Source of the DNA: Bauldia sp.
Lineage (GTDB): Bacteria > Pseudomonadota > Alphaproteobacteria > Rhizobiales > Kaistiaceae
Reading direction: 5' to 3'
Assembly: GCA_022841545.1 (NCBI GenBank)
Contig: JALHRF010000023.1
Coordinates: forward strand, 1 to 39,497
Length of the DNA stretch: 39,497 bases
This document shows positions 11,281-18,353 of the stretch, piece after piece. Below the pieces are notes generated by a model, which worked only from the letters and a program-made list of their open reading frames with translations, was not told the DNA's origin and searched no databases. Within the stretch, counting starts at the first letter, position 1. Each line of letters opens with the position of its first letter. The position numbers and the translations under genes were made by a program.

Positions 11281-11484
11281 TCAGCCGAAGGCCTGGCCGG
11301 GTCTGACCCCGGCCTTTTTCAGGACCATCGCGGCCGGACAGAAGCCGGTAAAGGCGGACTGAAGCAGGTTGAGCCCGACGAAGGCGGTGAGCAGCAGCCA
11401 CCAGGGCGACACGAAATAGCCGAGCGCCAGCGAGGCCAGCACCATCACGCCGGCGAAGGCGAGCACGATACGATCGATCGACAT
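11281..11484 (-). CDS. DUF2892 (YgaP-like) inner-membrane protein
   Basis: 67-aa protein with two transmembrane segments (about 5-23 and 28-46) followed by [16 protein letters not shown]. The SAFTGFCP motif with its single Cys49 is the hallmark of DUF2892, the membrane part of E. coli YgaP, a rhodanese that carries persulfide. Here the rhodanese domain is absent, as in the stand-alone forms found in bigR/sqrR sulfur operons. It lies between sqr and the RND adaptor with about 30-bp gaps on each side. Inference: it handles or senses sulfane sulfur at the inner membrane. Proteins this short are often missed in annotation. Confidence 0.88.
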   Translation of the reverse strand: MSIDRIVLAFAGVMVLASLALGYFVSPWWLLLTAFVGLNLLQSAFTGFCPAAMVLKKAGVRPGQAFG

Positions 11485-11516
11485 TGACGGTCTCCATCCA
11501 TAGGGGTGAAAGGGGT

Positions 11517-12809
11517 TCACTCGGCGGGCTCGATGCGGAGTTCCTTGAGCTTCTTTATGCCGAGGACGTCGAGGACGAGGTTCTCGTAGAAGGTGTCGGC
11601 CTTGCCCTGCCGGACCTTGCGGAGGAAGTACTTCTCGAAGCCGATCTTGGCGGCGTGGACCCACTTGCCCGAGGACGACCAGTTGACGTTCCGGGGCGGG
11701 ATCTGCGGCTGCGCCACGAAGGCAATGCCCTCGTCGCCGAAGTCGGCGAGGCAGACCGCATTCCAGGTGGCGACTGCCTTCGGCTCACCGCCGCGGATCA
11801 GTGAAGCCACGTTCTCGGCCGTTGCGGTGACCATCGATTCGATCATGAAGCCGGTCTTGGGTACGCCGACGGGGAGCGGCGTCTTGCCGACCGGGGGAAT
11901 CGCGACGGCCACGCCGATGCCGAAGACGTTCCGGTACTTCGGATTGCGCTGATGCTTGTCGATCAGCACGAAACCGCGCGGATTGGTCAGCCCCTCGAGG
12001 CCATGGATCGCCGGCACGCCGCGGAAGGCAGGCAGCATCATCGAGAAGGCGAAGGGCAGCTCGTGCGCGGTCTTCACCGCACCGGCCTCGTCCACTTCCT
12101 CGACGAACATCCTGCCCGGCTCGACCTTGCCGACCCTGGCGTTGGTGATCCACTTGATGTGCCGCTCGCGCATCGCGCTTTCGAGCAGGCTCTTGGTGTC
12201 GCCGACACCGTCGAGGCCGAGATGGCCGATATAGGGCTCAGGGGTGACGAAGGTCATCGGCACCTGGTCGCGCTGCTTCGCGCGGCGGAGCGCGGTGTCG
12301 AGGATGAAGGCGAACTCGTAGGCGGGGCCGAAGCACGACGCGCCCTGGACCGCGCCGACCACGATCGGGCCGGGCTCCTTCACCAGCGCGTCGAAGGCAG
12401 CCTTGGTCTTCTCCGCGTGGTCGATATGGCAGATCGAGCTGGTATTGGCGTCGGGGCCGAGGCCCTCGATCTCGTTGAAGGCGAGGTCGGGTCCTGTGGC
12501 GACGATCAGGTAGTCGTAGTCGAGGAAGGAGCCGTCATTGAGCTCGATGCGGTTCTCCTCCGGGTGCACCCGGCGGGCGCCCTCCGGTCGGAGCTTGATG
12601 CCGCGCTTCTGGAAGATGCCGTTGAGGTCGACCGAGATGTCCTCGCGCTCGCGCCAGCCGACCGCCACCCAGGGGTTCGACGGGACGAACGAATAGGTTG
12701 AGCCAAGATTGACGACGGTCAGCTCGTCCTCGGGACGGAGCTTGTCCTTCATCTCGTAGGCCATGATGACGCCGCCAAGCCCGGCGCCGAGAATCGCGAT
12801 GCGCGACAT
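11517..12809 (-). CDS. sqr: Sulfide:quinone oxidoreductase
   Basis: FAD-dependent enzyme that oxidises sulfide to sulfane sulfur/polysulfide and passes electrons to the quinone pool at the membrane surface. 430 aa from ATG 12809, preceded by GGGAGGG. The N-terminal dinucleotide fold is ILGAGLGG. Cysteines fall at residues 127 (SSICHID), 159 ([11 protein letters not shown]) and 353 ([10 protein letters not shown]), the same numbers I recall for the three essential cysteines of Rhodobacter capsulatus SQR. The quinone-site region [23 protein letters not shown] is fully conserved, and the C-terminus is amphipathic for membrane attachment. It is the first gene of the operon sqr-DUF2892-RND, divergent from a SqrR/BigR-type repressor. 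The intact cysteine set makes a true SQR much more likely than a generic NADH dehydrogenase-like homologue. Confidence 0.93.
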   Translation of the reverse strand: MSRIAILGAGLGGVIMAYEMKDKLRPEDELTVVNLGSTYSFVPSNPWVAVGWREREDISVDLNGIFQKRGIKLRPEGARRVHPEENRIELNDGSFLDYDYLIVATGPDLAFNEIEGLGPDANTSSICHIDHAEKTKAAFDALVKEPGPIVVGAVQGASCFGPAYEFAFILDTALRRAKQRDQVPMTFVTPEPYIGHLGLDGVGDTKSLLESAMRERHIKWITNARVGKVEPGRMFVEEVDEAGAVKTAHELPFAFSMMLPAFRGVPAIHGLEGLTNPRGFVLIDKHQRNPKYRNVFGIGVAVAIPPVGKTPLPVGVPKTGFMIESMVTATAENVASLIRGGEPKAVATWNAVCLADFGDEGIAFVAQPQIPPRNVNWSSSGKWVHAAKIGFEKYFLRKVRQGKADTFYENLVLDVLGIKKLKELRIEPAE

Positions 12810-12938
12810 GCCGACCCTCCCTCGGTTCCCTCGTCGAAGCGCAGGATTGCGCCTCTCTTCGTCTCTGCCGCCGCGGGGGCCTGCGCCTTGCGCAGGATCA
12901 ATGTTCGCGGCGTCCGGTTCCGAAGCCTCTTGCACCTA

Positions 12939-12973
12939 ACATTCAAGTATCTTAATTTCAAGATCATGAATGT
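12939..12973. promoter_or_regulatory. AT-rich palindrome, candidate operator of the sulfide repressor
   Basis: Outer arms ACATTCA (12939-12945) and TGAATGT (12967-12973) are perfectly inverted around 21 bases, which themselves hold ATCTT and AAGAT. It is the most AT-rich stretch nearby and lies between the divergent sqr and repressor genes, covering the repressor's ATG. A possible plus-strand promoter (TTGCAC, 17 bp, TAATTT at 12953-12958) overlaps it, so occupancy would block repressor transcription. Control of sqr from the same site is inferred; known BigR/SqrR operators are also AT-rich dyads. Confidence 0.6.
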
Positions 12974-13289
12974 ACGAGAAATGATTCCCGCCGCCTCCGA
13001 GGCCGCCGACCTGATGCGGAGCCTGTCGCATCCGCAGCGGCTGCTCGCGCTCTGCGCGCTCGGATCGGATGAGATGTCGGTGGCCGAGCTTCGCGACGCG
13101 ATCGGCGGCATCGAGCAGGTGCCGATGTCGCAGCAGCTCATGCGGCTCCGCGCCGACGGGCTGGTCGAGTCGCGTCGGGAGGGAACGAGCGTCTACTACC
13201 GCATCGCCCGTCCCGAGGTGCTTCGGGTCATCGAAGCCCTGCAGGCGGTCTATTGCCGTCCGGGGCGGGGACGACGAAGGGCGGGGTAG
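12966..13289 (+). CDS. ArsR-family sulfane-sulfur-responsive repressor (SqrR/BigR type)
   Basis: 107-aa winged-helix regulator. It has an N-terminal helix AADLMRSLSHPQRLLALCAL, recognition helix region VPMSQQLMRLRADGLVESRREG, wing and SVYYRIA. Two cysteines, Cys30 (LLALCALG) and Cys97 (AVYCRPG), sit 67 residues apart, close to the 66-residue spacing of the two redox cysteines in SqrR and BigR that form a persulfide-linked bridge. No ArsR metal box (ELCVCDL type) is present. ATG 12966 aligns with homologues, but ATG 12981 is a possible alternative because the candidate operator covers the first. The gene is divergent from sqr, its expected target. The specific symbol (sqrR or bigR) is left open. 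Confidence 0.87.
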   Translation: MNVREMIPAASEAADLMRSLSHPQRLLALCALGSDEMSVAELRDAIGGIEQVPMSQQLMRLRADGLVESRREGTSVYYRIARPEVLRVIEALQAVYCRPGRGRRRAG

Positions 13290-13296
13290 GGCGATC

Positions 13297-13461
13297 CTAT
13301 GGCCCGCGCAGCGTCAGGCGGCCTCGTCGGGCCGGCGCGAAACATCTCCCACGAACATGAACTGGCTCACTTGGCGAGCCTTCGTTGGAGAAGAAGTAGT
13401 AGTGAAGCCCGGCCTCACGAAGGATCACCGGCACGTCAGAAACCCGCGCAACCGTCCCCAG
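13297..13461 (-). pseudogene. DUF4160 gene remnant
   Basis: Reading the minus strand from CTG 13461 to TAG 13297 gives a 54-codon frame whose centre, LREAGLHYYFFSNEGS followed by EPVHV, is the signature of DUF4160 (YFFYSNEG...EPPHVHV). After PVHV the expected HV-(R/K)-x-G and KFWL segment is replaced by arginine-rich, unconserved sequence, as after a deletion or frameshift. No ATG/GTG start with a ribosome-binding site is present at the expected position. DUF4160 genes normally pair with DUF2442 in small toxin-antitoxin-like modules; no partner is seen. It therefore looks like a decayed gene in the gap between the ArsR and GGT genes. Confidence 0.62.
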
Positions 13462-13499
13462 CGGGATCGATTACCACAGTCTACTCTACCTTGGGTAGA

Positions 13500-15089
13500 T
13501 CACGCCCCCACGGCGGCCCCGTCCGAGCGCGGGTCGGAAGCGCCGAGGAAGCGGCCGTCCGGTCGGCGGACGATCATCCCCGCGTGGCCCATGGCGTTGG
13601 CGTAGGGCTTGTCGAGGATCATCAGTTCGTGGCCGGCGCGTTCGAGCGCCTCGAGCAGGTCCGGGTCGAAGCGGTTCTCCATCTCGACGCCGGACAGGCT
13701 GCCATCGCCCCAGGTCCGGCCCCAGCGCCAGCGCGGCCGGTCGATCGCCTCGCCCGGCTCGGCGCCGAGGAGATAGCGCGTGAAGATCGCCGCCTGGAAC
13801 TGCGGCTGGCCGTCGCCGCCCATCGAGCCGTAGGACATGGTGCGCCCGTCGCGGAAACGCGCGAGCGGCGGATTGAGCGTGTGGAACGGCTTCCGCCCCG
13901 GCGCCAGCGCCCGGTGCGAGCGATGGTCGAGCGAGAACCCCACGCCGCGGTTCTGCCAGACGATGCCGGTACGCGGAAGGACGACGCCGGAGCCGAACTC
14001 GAAATAGATCGACTGGATCATCGAGACGGCGCGGCCGTCCTTGTCGATCGCCCCCATCCACACCGTGTCGCCCTTGGGGTCGCCCGGCGGGTAGGGCGAA
14101 GCGCGGCGCATGTCGATCGTCTGCGCCTCGGCGTCGAGCCACGAGGCGTCGAGGTACGGCTTGAGATCGCCGGAGAAGAGCGGATCGGCGACCTCGCGGT
14201 CGCGGATCACCCAGGCGCGCTTGGTCGCCTCGATCAGGCCGTGGATGTGCTCGAAGCTCTCGGCGCGCTTCACCTTGAGGCGGTCGAACAGGCCGAGGAT
14301 GATCAGCGAGGCGACGCCTTGCGTCGGCGGCGGCATGTTGAAGAGGGTGGCGTCGGTGATCGCGACCGAGAGCGGCGTCACCAGGCTCGCGCGCTGGACC
14401 GTGAGATCGGCGCGTGTGACCGCGCTGCCGGCGATTTCGAGGTCGGCGGCGATTTCCAGGGCGATGTCGCCGCGATAGAAGTCGCCGAAGCCCGACCGGG
14501 CGAGATGCTCCAGCGTATCCTTGAGCTTCTCGGCTTTGAGCCGCGTTCCGATCTCGGGGACCTTGCCGTCGACGAGGTAGTGCGCGGCGAAGCCGTGCGT
14601 CGGTGCCAGCGCCTCAAGGTTCTCCTCGGCGAGCGCCCTGAAGGAGTGCGTGACGGGGATGCCGTCCGCCGCCAGCGCTACCGCGCCGGCGATGAGGTCC
14701 TGGCGCGGAAGGCGGCCGCCGATCGCGGTGGCGATCTCCTGCGCCATCTCCCAGGTCGAGACCGCGCCGGCCACGGTCAGCGCCGCGTCGCCGCCGCGAT
14801 GCGGGATCGCGTCGTAGCCCTTCCTGCGATAGGCCTCGATGGTCGCGCCGGCGCCGGCGCGCCCGGCGCCGTCGATGCCCTTGGGCGGGCGTCCCGGTTC
14901 CGAAATGATCCAGAACGCGTCGCCGCCGATTCCGGTCATGTGCGGGTAGACCACGGCGATCGCCGCCGCCATGGCGATCATCGCCTCGACCGCGTTGCCG
15001 CCGGCGCGCAGCACCTCCGCCCCGACCTCCGCCGCCGCCCGGTGCGGCGCGGTGACCATGCCCTTTTCGCCGACGACGGTCTCCGACAT
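13500..15089 (-). CDS. Gamma-glutamyltransferase family protein, cytoplasmic type
   Basis: Ntn-hydrolase of the GGT family (gamma-glutamyl transfer or hydrolysis; the family also includes acylases). 529 aa. The large-subunit start GMVTAPHRAAAEVGAEVLRAGGNAVEA and HMTGIGGDAFW are typical. The autoprocessing site reads KGDTVWMGAIDKDGRAVS, placing the nucleophile at Thr342, with the small subunit from there to the end (NRGVGFSLD, YGSMGGDGQPQ). There is no signal peptide, unlike periplasmic E. coli GGT, so it belongs to the cytoplasmic subgroup common in alphaproteobacteria. The substrate is not certain: glutathione, other gamma-glutamyl amides or acylated compounds. It starts 14 bp after the epimerase stop, probably in one transcript. 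A small dyad (TCTACC/GGGTAGA) follows its stop. Confidence 0.9.
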   Translation of the reverse strand: MSETVVGEKGMVTAPHRAAAEVGAEVLRAGGNAVEAMIAMAAAIAVVYPHMTGIGGDAFWIISEPGRPPKGIDGAGRAGAGATIEAYRRKGYDAIPHRGGDAALTVAGAVSTWEMAQEIATAIGGRLPRQDLIAGAVALAADGIPVTHSFRALAEENLEALAPTHGFAAHYLVDGKVPEIGTRLKAEKLKDTLEHLARSGFGDFYRGDIALEIAADLEIAGSAVTRADLTVQRASLVTPLSVAITDATLFNMPPPTQGVASLIILGLFDRLKVKRAESFEHIHGLIEATKRAWVIRDREVADPLFSGDLKPYLDASWLDAEAQTIDMRRASPYPPGDPKGDTVWMGAIDKDGRAVSMIQSIYFEFGSGVVLPRTGIVWQNRGVGFSLDHRSHRALAPGRKPFHTLNPPLARFRDGRTMSYGSMGGDGQPQFQAAIFTRYLLGAEPGEAIDRPRWRWGRTWGDGSLSGVEMENRFDPDLLEALERAGHELMILDKPYANAMGHAGMIVRRPDGRFLGASDPRSDGAAVGA

Positions 15090-15103
15090 GACGCGGCCGC
15101 CGC

Positions 15104-15976
15104 TCAGCCCTTGGCCTTCTTGCGCCAGTCGTATTTCGGCTTGTAGCCGAGCACTTCGCGCGCCCTGTCGATCGAGATCAGCGACTCGGTCGCCTTGATG
15201 GCGCGCTTGCGCTTGGTTTTCGGGAAGACCTTCTCGAGGAGCGCGTCGTTGTCGCGCTTCGAGACGGAGTCGGTATTGGCGATGCCGAAGACGTGGGCGC
15301 CCTTGAGCTTCGCTTCCAGCGACAGGCGGATCGCCTGCGCGGCGTCGCGCGCGTCGATATAGGTCCAGAGGTTGAACTTCCGCGACTCCGGATCCTTGTC
15401 GTAGCCGGCGAAGTGCGCGTAGTCCTGCGGCTCCTGGACGTTGGAGAAGCGCAGGCCGACGATCTTCATTTTCGGGTCCCAGCGGCAGAACTGCTCGGCC
15501 ATCTTCTCGCCCATCAGCTTCGACAGCGAGTACGCGGTCTCGGGATGCTCGATCGCCTCGTCGACCGGGACGTAGGCGGGGCCGTCGGGATAGGGAATGC
15601 CGTACACGGTCTCGCTCGATGCCCAGACGACGTTCCTGATGCCGAGCTGCCGTGCCGCCTCGAAGATATTGTAGGTCGAGACGGTGTTGACCTCGAAGAT
15701 GACGTGGTTGGGCGCCTGGCCGGGCGCGGCGATCGCGGCAAGGTGAACCACGCCGGTCACCTTCTCGACCCGCTCGTCGATCATCGACAGGGCCGCCATC
15801 GCCTGGCCGAAGTCGGTGACATCGGCGCGGCTGTAGGTCACGTCGCCGGGCTTGGGCGGATTGGATTGCCCCGGCGGCGGCGCCATGTCGATCGAGGTGA
15901 CCTTGTAGCCGTGGTCCATCAGGTCCTTGACGCAGGCGCGGCCGACTTTGCCGCTTCCCCCGGTGACGACGATCAT
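15104..15976 (-). CDS. NAD-dependent epimerase/dehydratase (extended SDR)
   Basis: Extended short-chain dehydrogenase/reductase, 290 aa. The NAD-binding motif TGGSGKVG is at residues 5-12. The catalytic residues are Ser in WASSETVYG and Tyr149/Lys153 in YSLSK. The downstream GLRFSNV resembles the UDP-glucose 4-epimerase-like sugar-nucleotide group, but the protein is shorter than GalE (about 330 aa) and the nucleotide-sugar-binding region is not clear, so the substrate is open. GGGGAAAAC precedes the ATG. It is followed after 14 bp by the GGT-like gene. Upstream lies a hairpin repeat (15993-16073) that separates it from pfkB. Confidence 0.9.
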   Translation of the reverse strand: MIVVTGGSGKVGRACVKDLMDHGYKVTSIDMAPPPGQSNPPKPGDVTYSRADVTDFGQAMAALSMIDERVEKVTGVVHLAAIAAPGQAPNHVIFEVNTVSTYNIFEAARQLGIRNVVWASSETVYGIPYPDGPAYVPVDEAIEHPETAYSLSKLMGEKMAEQFCRWDPKMKIVGLRFSNVQEPQDYAHFAGYDKDPESRKFNLWTYIDARDAAQAIRLSLEAKLKGAHVFGIANTDSVSKRDNDALLEKVFPKTKRKRAIKATESLISIDRAREVLGYKPKYDWRKKAKG

Positions 15977-15992
15977 GGTGTTTTCCCCTTAT

Positions 15993-16073
15993 GAGCGAGT
16001 AGGGAATAGCGAATAGCGAATAGAAGCGGGTGGGACCAGCGTTCTATTCGCCGCTCGCCATTCGCTGCTCGCT
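15993..16073. repeat. Long imperfect inverted repeat
   Basis: Two 30-bp arms (about 15994-16023 and 16044-16073) agree in 24 of 30 positions as reverse complements, with most mismatches G-U compatible. They are separated by about 20 bp. The left arm is made of tandem GCGAATA units, which occur three times in near-succession. The right arm reaches the pfkB stop codon. The transcript could fold into a stable hairpin between pfkB and the epimerase. Short GCGAATAG-type repeats recur between genes in Rhizobiales, but I cannot check copy number here. Confidence 0.7.
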
Positions 16074-17025
16074 AGTGGAGCCGCTCGATGCAGGCGGTGT
16101 CCTGGCGGAGCGCCTCGTACAGCCGCATGATGTCGGCGAAGGCGCAGACCCCGGTGCCGGGGTTGAGGGCTGCCGCCGCCCCGGCGGCGGTGCCGAGGAG
16201 GGCGGCGTCCTCGACGCTGCGCCCGTCGAGGAGCGCCACGGTCATGCCGGCGACGAAGGAATCGCCGGCGCCGACCGCCGAGCGGGTCTCGACCTTCGGC
16301 GCAACCACCCGGATCGCCCCCTCGCGGCTGGCGATCACGGCGCCGTCCATGCCGAGGGTCACCGCGATGATGTCGGCCTTGCCCTCGTTGACCAGGGCGA
16401 GCGCCGCGGCGCCGACCTCGGCCGGGCCGCCGAGCTTTCTCCCCACAAAGGACTGGAATTCGTTGAGGCTCGGCTTGACGAGGTGGATCGGCGTCCGGCC
16501 GACGGTCTCGGCAAGCCCCACGCCGGAACTGTCCAGAACGAAGGGCACGCCGTGCTCCGCGGCAATCGCACCGATGCGGGCGAGAATGTCGGGCTCGCAG
16601 CCGGCGGGGACGCTGCCGCTCGCGACGAGGCAGTCGAAGCTGGCTCCGCGGATGGCGGCAAGGCAAGCCTCCACTTCGCCCGCGGCGATGCGCGGCCCGC
16701 TGGGGATGAAGCGGTACTCCTGGCCCGTCGATCGTTCGAAGACCATGAGGGCGATGCGGGTATTGCCGGCGATGTGGATCATCCGCCGGGGCAGGTCGAT
16801 CCGCGCGAGCAGTTCGTCGAGGAGCACGCCGCTCGCCCCACCGGCAAGGCAGACCGCCTCGGTCCCGGCGCCGAGTTCGCGCACGACGCGGGCGACGTTG
16901 ATGCCGCCGCCGCCCGGCTCGAAGGCCTCGTTCTCGGTGCGGGTCTTGTGCGTCGGACGGACCACGTCCGCCTCGCTCGATACGTCGATGGTCGGATTGA
17001 GCGACAGGGTGAGGATGCGGGGCAC
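16072..17025 (-). CDS. pfkB: 6-phosphofructokinase II / PfkB-family sugar kinase
   Basis: Ribokinase-fold kinase, 317 aa (E. coli PfkB 309 aa). The N-terminus ILTLSLNPTID, the FEPGGGGINVARVV substrate loop and YRFIPSGP closely follow E. coli PfkB. The ATP/anion-hole motif is VGAGDSFVAG with catalytic base Asp255. NPGTGVC near the C-terminus also matches. Likely reaction: ATP-dependent phosphorylation of fructose 6-phosphate, although tagatose-6-phosphate or fructose-1-phosphate kinases share the fold. It lies 37 bp downstream of a Crp/Fnr gene on the same strand, which may regulate or be co-transcribed with it. The epimerase follows after the hairpin repeat. Confidence 0.87.
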   Translation of the reverse strand: MPRILTLSLNPTIDVSSEADVVRPTHKTRTENEAFEPGGGGINVARVVRELGAGTEAVCLAGGASGVLLDELLARIDLPRRMIHIAGNTRIALMVFERSTGQEYRFIPSGPRIAAGEVEACLAAIRGASFDCLVASGSVPAGCEPDILARIGAIAAEHGVPFVLDSSGVGLAETVGRTPIHLVKPSLNEFQSFVGRKLGGPAEVGAAALALVNEGKADIIAVTLGMDGAVIASREGAIRVVAPKVETRSAVGAGDSFVAGMTVALLDGRSVEDAALLGTAAGAAAALNPGTGVCAFADIMRLYEALRQDTACIERLH

Positions 17026-17062
17026 GGGGCGCTCTCGATGGCGGTTGGCGACCGCCTTCTTA

Positions 17063-17821
17063 TCAGATCAGCGGCCGGACGCGACCCGCCTCGTCGTCCT
17101 CCCACCAGGCGATCTCGCGAAGCGCCTCGACATCGAGGATCTCGAGTTCGCGGTTCTTCCAGCGGATGATCTTGCGGTCCGACAGCCGCTTGAGCGTCTT
17201 GTTGGTATGGACGATCGAGAGGCCGAGGGCGTCGGCGAGATGCTGCTGGGTGAGGGGCGGGGAGAAGCTGTCGGCCGGCGCGAGCCCGACTGCCTTTGCG
17301 CGTTCGTGGAGGTGGAGGAGAAGGAAGGCGGTCCGCTCCAACGCCGTGCGTCGGCCGATCGACAGGAGATTTTCGCCGAGGATCTGTTCCTCGCGAGAGC
17401 CGAGCCACGTCACGTCGAAGGCGAGCCCGGGGTATTGCTCGAACAGCTTCCACAGCCGCTCGCGGGGAAACACGCAAAGGAGCATCGGCGTCAGAGCCTC
17501 GACCGAATGCGACATCTCCTTGAAAAGCGAAGCCTGCAGGCCGAGGAAATCGCCCGGCAGGGCAAAATTGAGGAGCTGGCGCCGGCCGTCGGGGAGCATC
17601 TTGTAGCGGAACGCCCAGCCCTCCAGGACGGTGAACAGATGCGTGCTGCTGGTGCCCTCGGTGAGGATGGTCGCACGCGACTCGACGTTCAACTCGCCCG
17701 ACTTGAATGTCTTGACGAATTCCAGTTCCTCCGGTGCGAACGGACGGAAGACCTTGAGCTTGCGGATGGGACAACGCTCGCATGGATACTTCAGCGCCGA
17801 GCCGACCGCCGAGTTGTTCAT
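17063..17821 (-). CDS. Crp/Fnr-family transcriptional regulator
   Basis: 252-aa regulator with a cyclic-nucleotide-binding-like beta roll (about 35-150; ILTEGTSSTHLFTVLEGWAFRYKML) and a C-terminal winged helix with PLTQQHLADALGLSIVHTNKTLKRL (about 189-213). An N-terminal CERC pair (Cys14, Cys17) is present, but the full four-cysteine set of FNR is not evident, so oxygen sensing by an iron-sulfur cluster is not established. The cAMP-contact residues of CRP (RSPAE-type loop) are not visible; the roll reads LPGDFLGLQ. ATG 17821 is preferred, and the frame is open to 17881. It is adjacent to pfkB downstream and divergent from a receiver-domain gene. Confidence 0.88.
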   Translation of the reverse strand: MNNSAVGSALKYPCERCPIRKLKVFRPFAPEELEFVKTFKSGELNVESRATILTEGTSSTHLFTVLEGWAFRYKMLPDGRRQLLNFALPGDFLGLQASLFKEMSHSVEALTPMLLCVFPRERLWKLFEQYPGLAFDVTWLGSREEQILGENLLSIGRRTALERTAFLLLHLHERAKAVGLAPADSFSPPLTQQHLADALGLSIVHTNKTLKRLSDRKIIRWKNRELEILDVEALREIAWWEDDEAGRVRPLI

Positions 17822-17926
17822 GCGCGCAGCCGCGCCCGCCTCGGGGGCCCGGCGCGCACGAGTTGATCGCGCCCGCACCATGTCATAGTTAAATGCGCTC
17901 CCGTCCTGCCGGTTCCATACTGGGGC

Positions 17927-18337
17927 ATGATAGAACCCGCATTACAGTCCGGCACCATGGAAATCCAGCCGCAGCCCCCGATCATCCTCGTCGTCGAGGA
18001 TGAACCCCTCATCGCCCTCGACATCGAGGACGCCCTGACTGCGCTCGGCCTCACCGTTCGCTTGGCTCGGAGCATCGCTGAAGCACGGCGCGGCCTTCTC
18101 GCCGTGCCGCCCCCCCGGCTCGTGCTTCTCGATGTCGTCCTCCCCGACGGCCGCTCCTTCGACCTCGCCCGGGAGATCCTCGACATGGGATTGCCGCTGG
18201 TCTTCCTCACCGGATACGACCACGGCATCCCGGACGCGCTGAATGGGGTGACGGTCGTCGACAAACCGTTCAGTACCGAGACGTTGCTAACCGTTGTCGG
18301 TCGCTTCTCCGTCCCGGATCGCAAGGCAACGGGTTGA
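17927..18337 (+). CDS. Single-domain response regulator (CheY-like receiver)
   Basis: 136-aa protein made of one receiver domain. The acidic pocket is in VVEDEP (residues 22-27), the phospho-acceptor is Asp69 (LLDVVLPDG), and the switch residues are FLTGY (93-97) and Lys113 (DKPF). There is no output domain. The FxTGY switch motif resembles the FATGUY group of stand-alone receivers, such as Sphingomonas SdrG, which take part in phosphorelay control of the general stress response. The ecfG/phyR locus lies only 3 kb away, so a role in that relay is a reasonable inference. An internal ATG at 17957 is an alternative start. Confidence 0.85.
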   Translation: MIEPALQSGTMEIQPQPPIILVVEDEPLIALDIEDALTALGLTVRLARSIAEARRGLLAVPPPRLVLLDVVLPDGRSFDLAREILDMGLPLVFLTGYDHGIPDALNGVTVVDKPFSTETLLTVVGRFSVPDRKATG

Positions 18338-18353
18338 CGCCAGGCGGCCGGCG

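Noticed and set aside
13299-15146. A 615-codon plus-strand frame opposite the GGT-like gene
   Set aside because: Antisense codon-bias artefact. The minus-strand GGT product has all family motifs.
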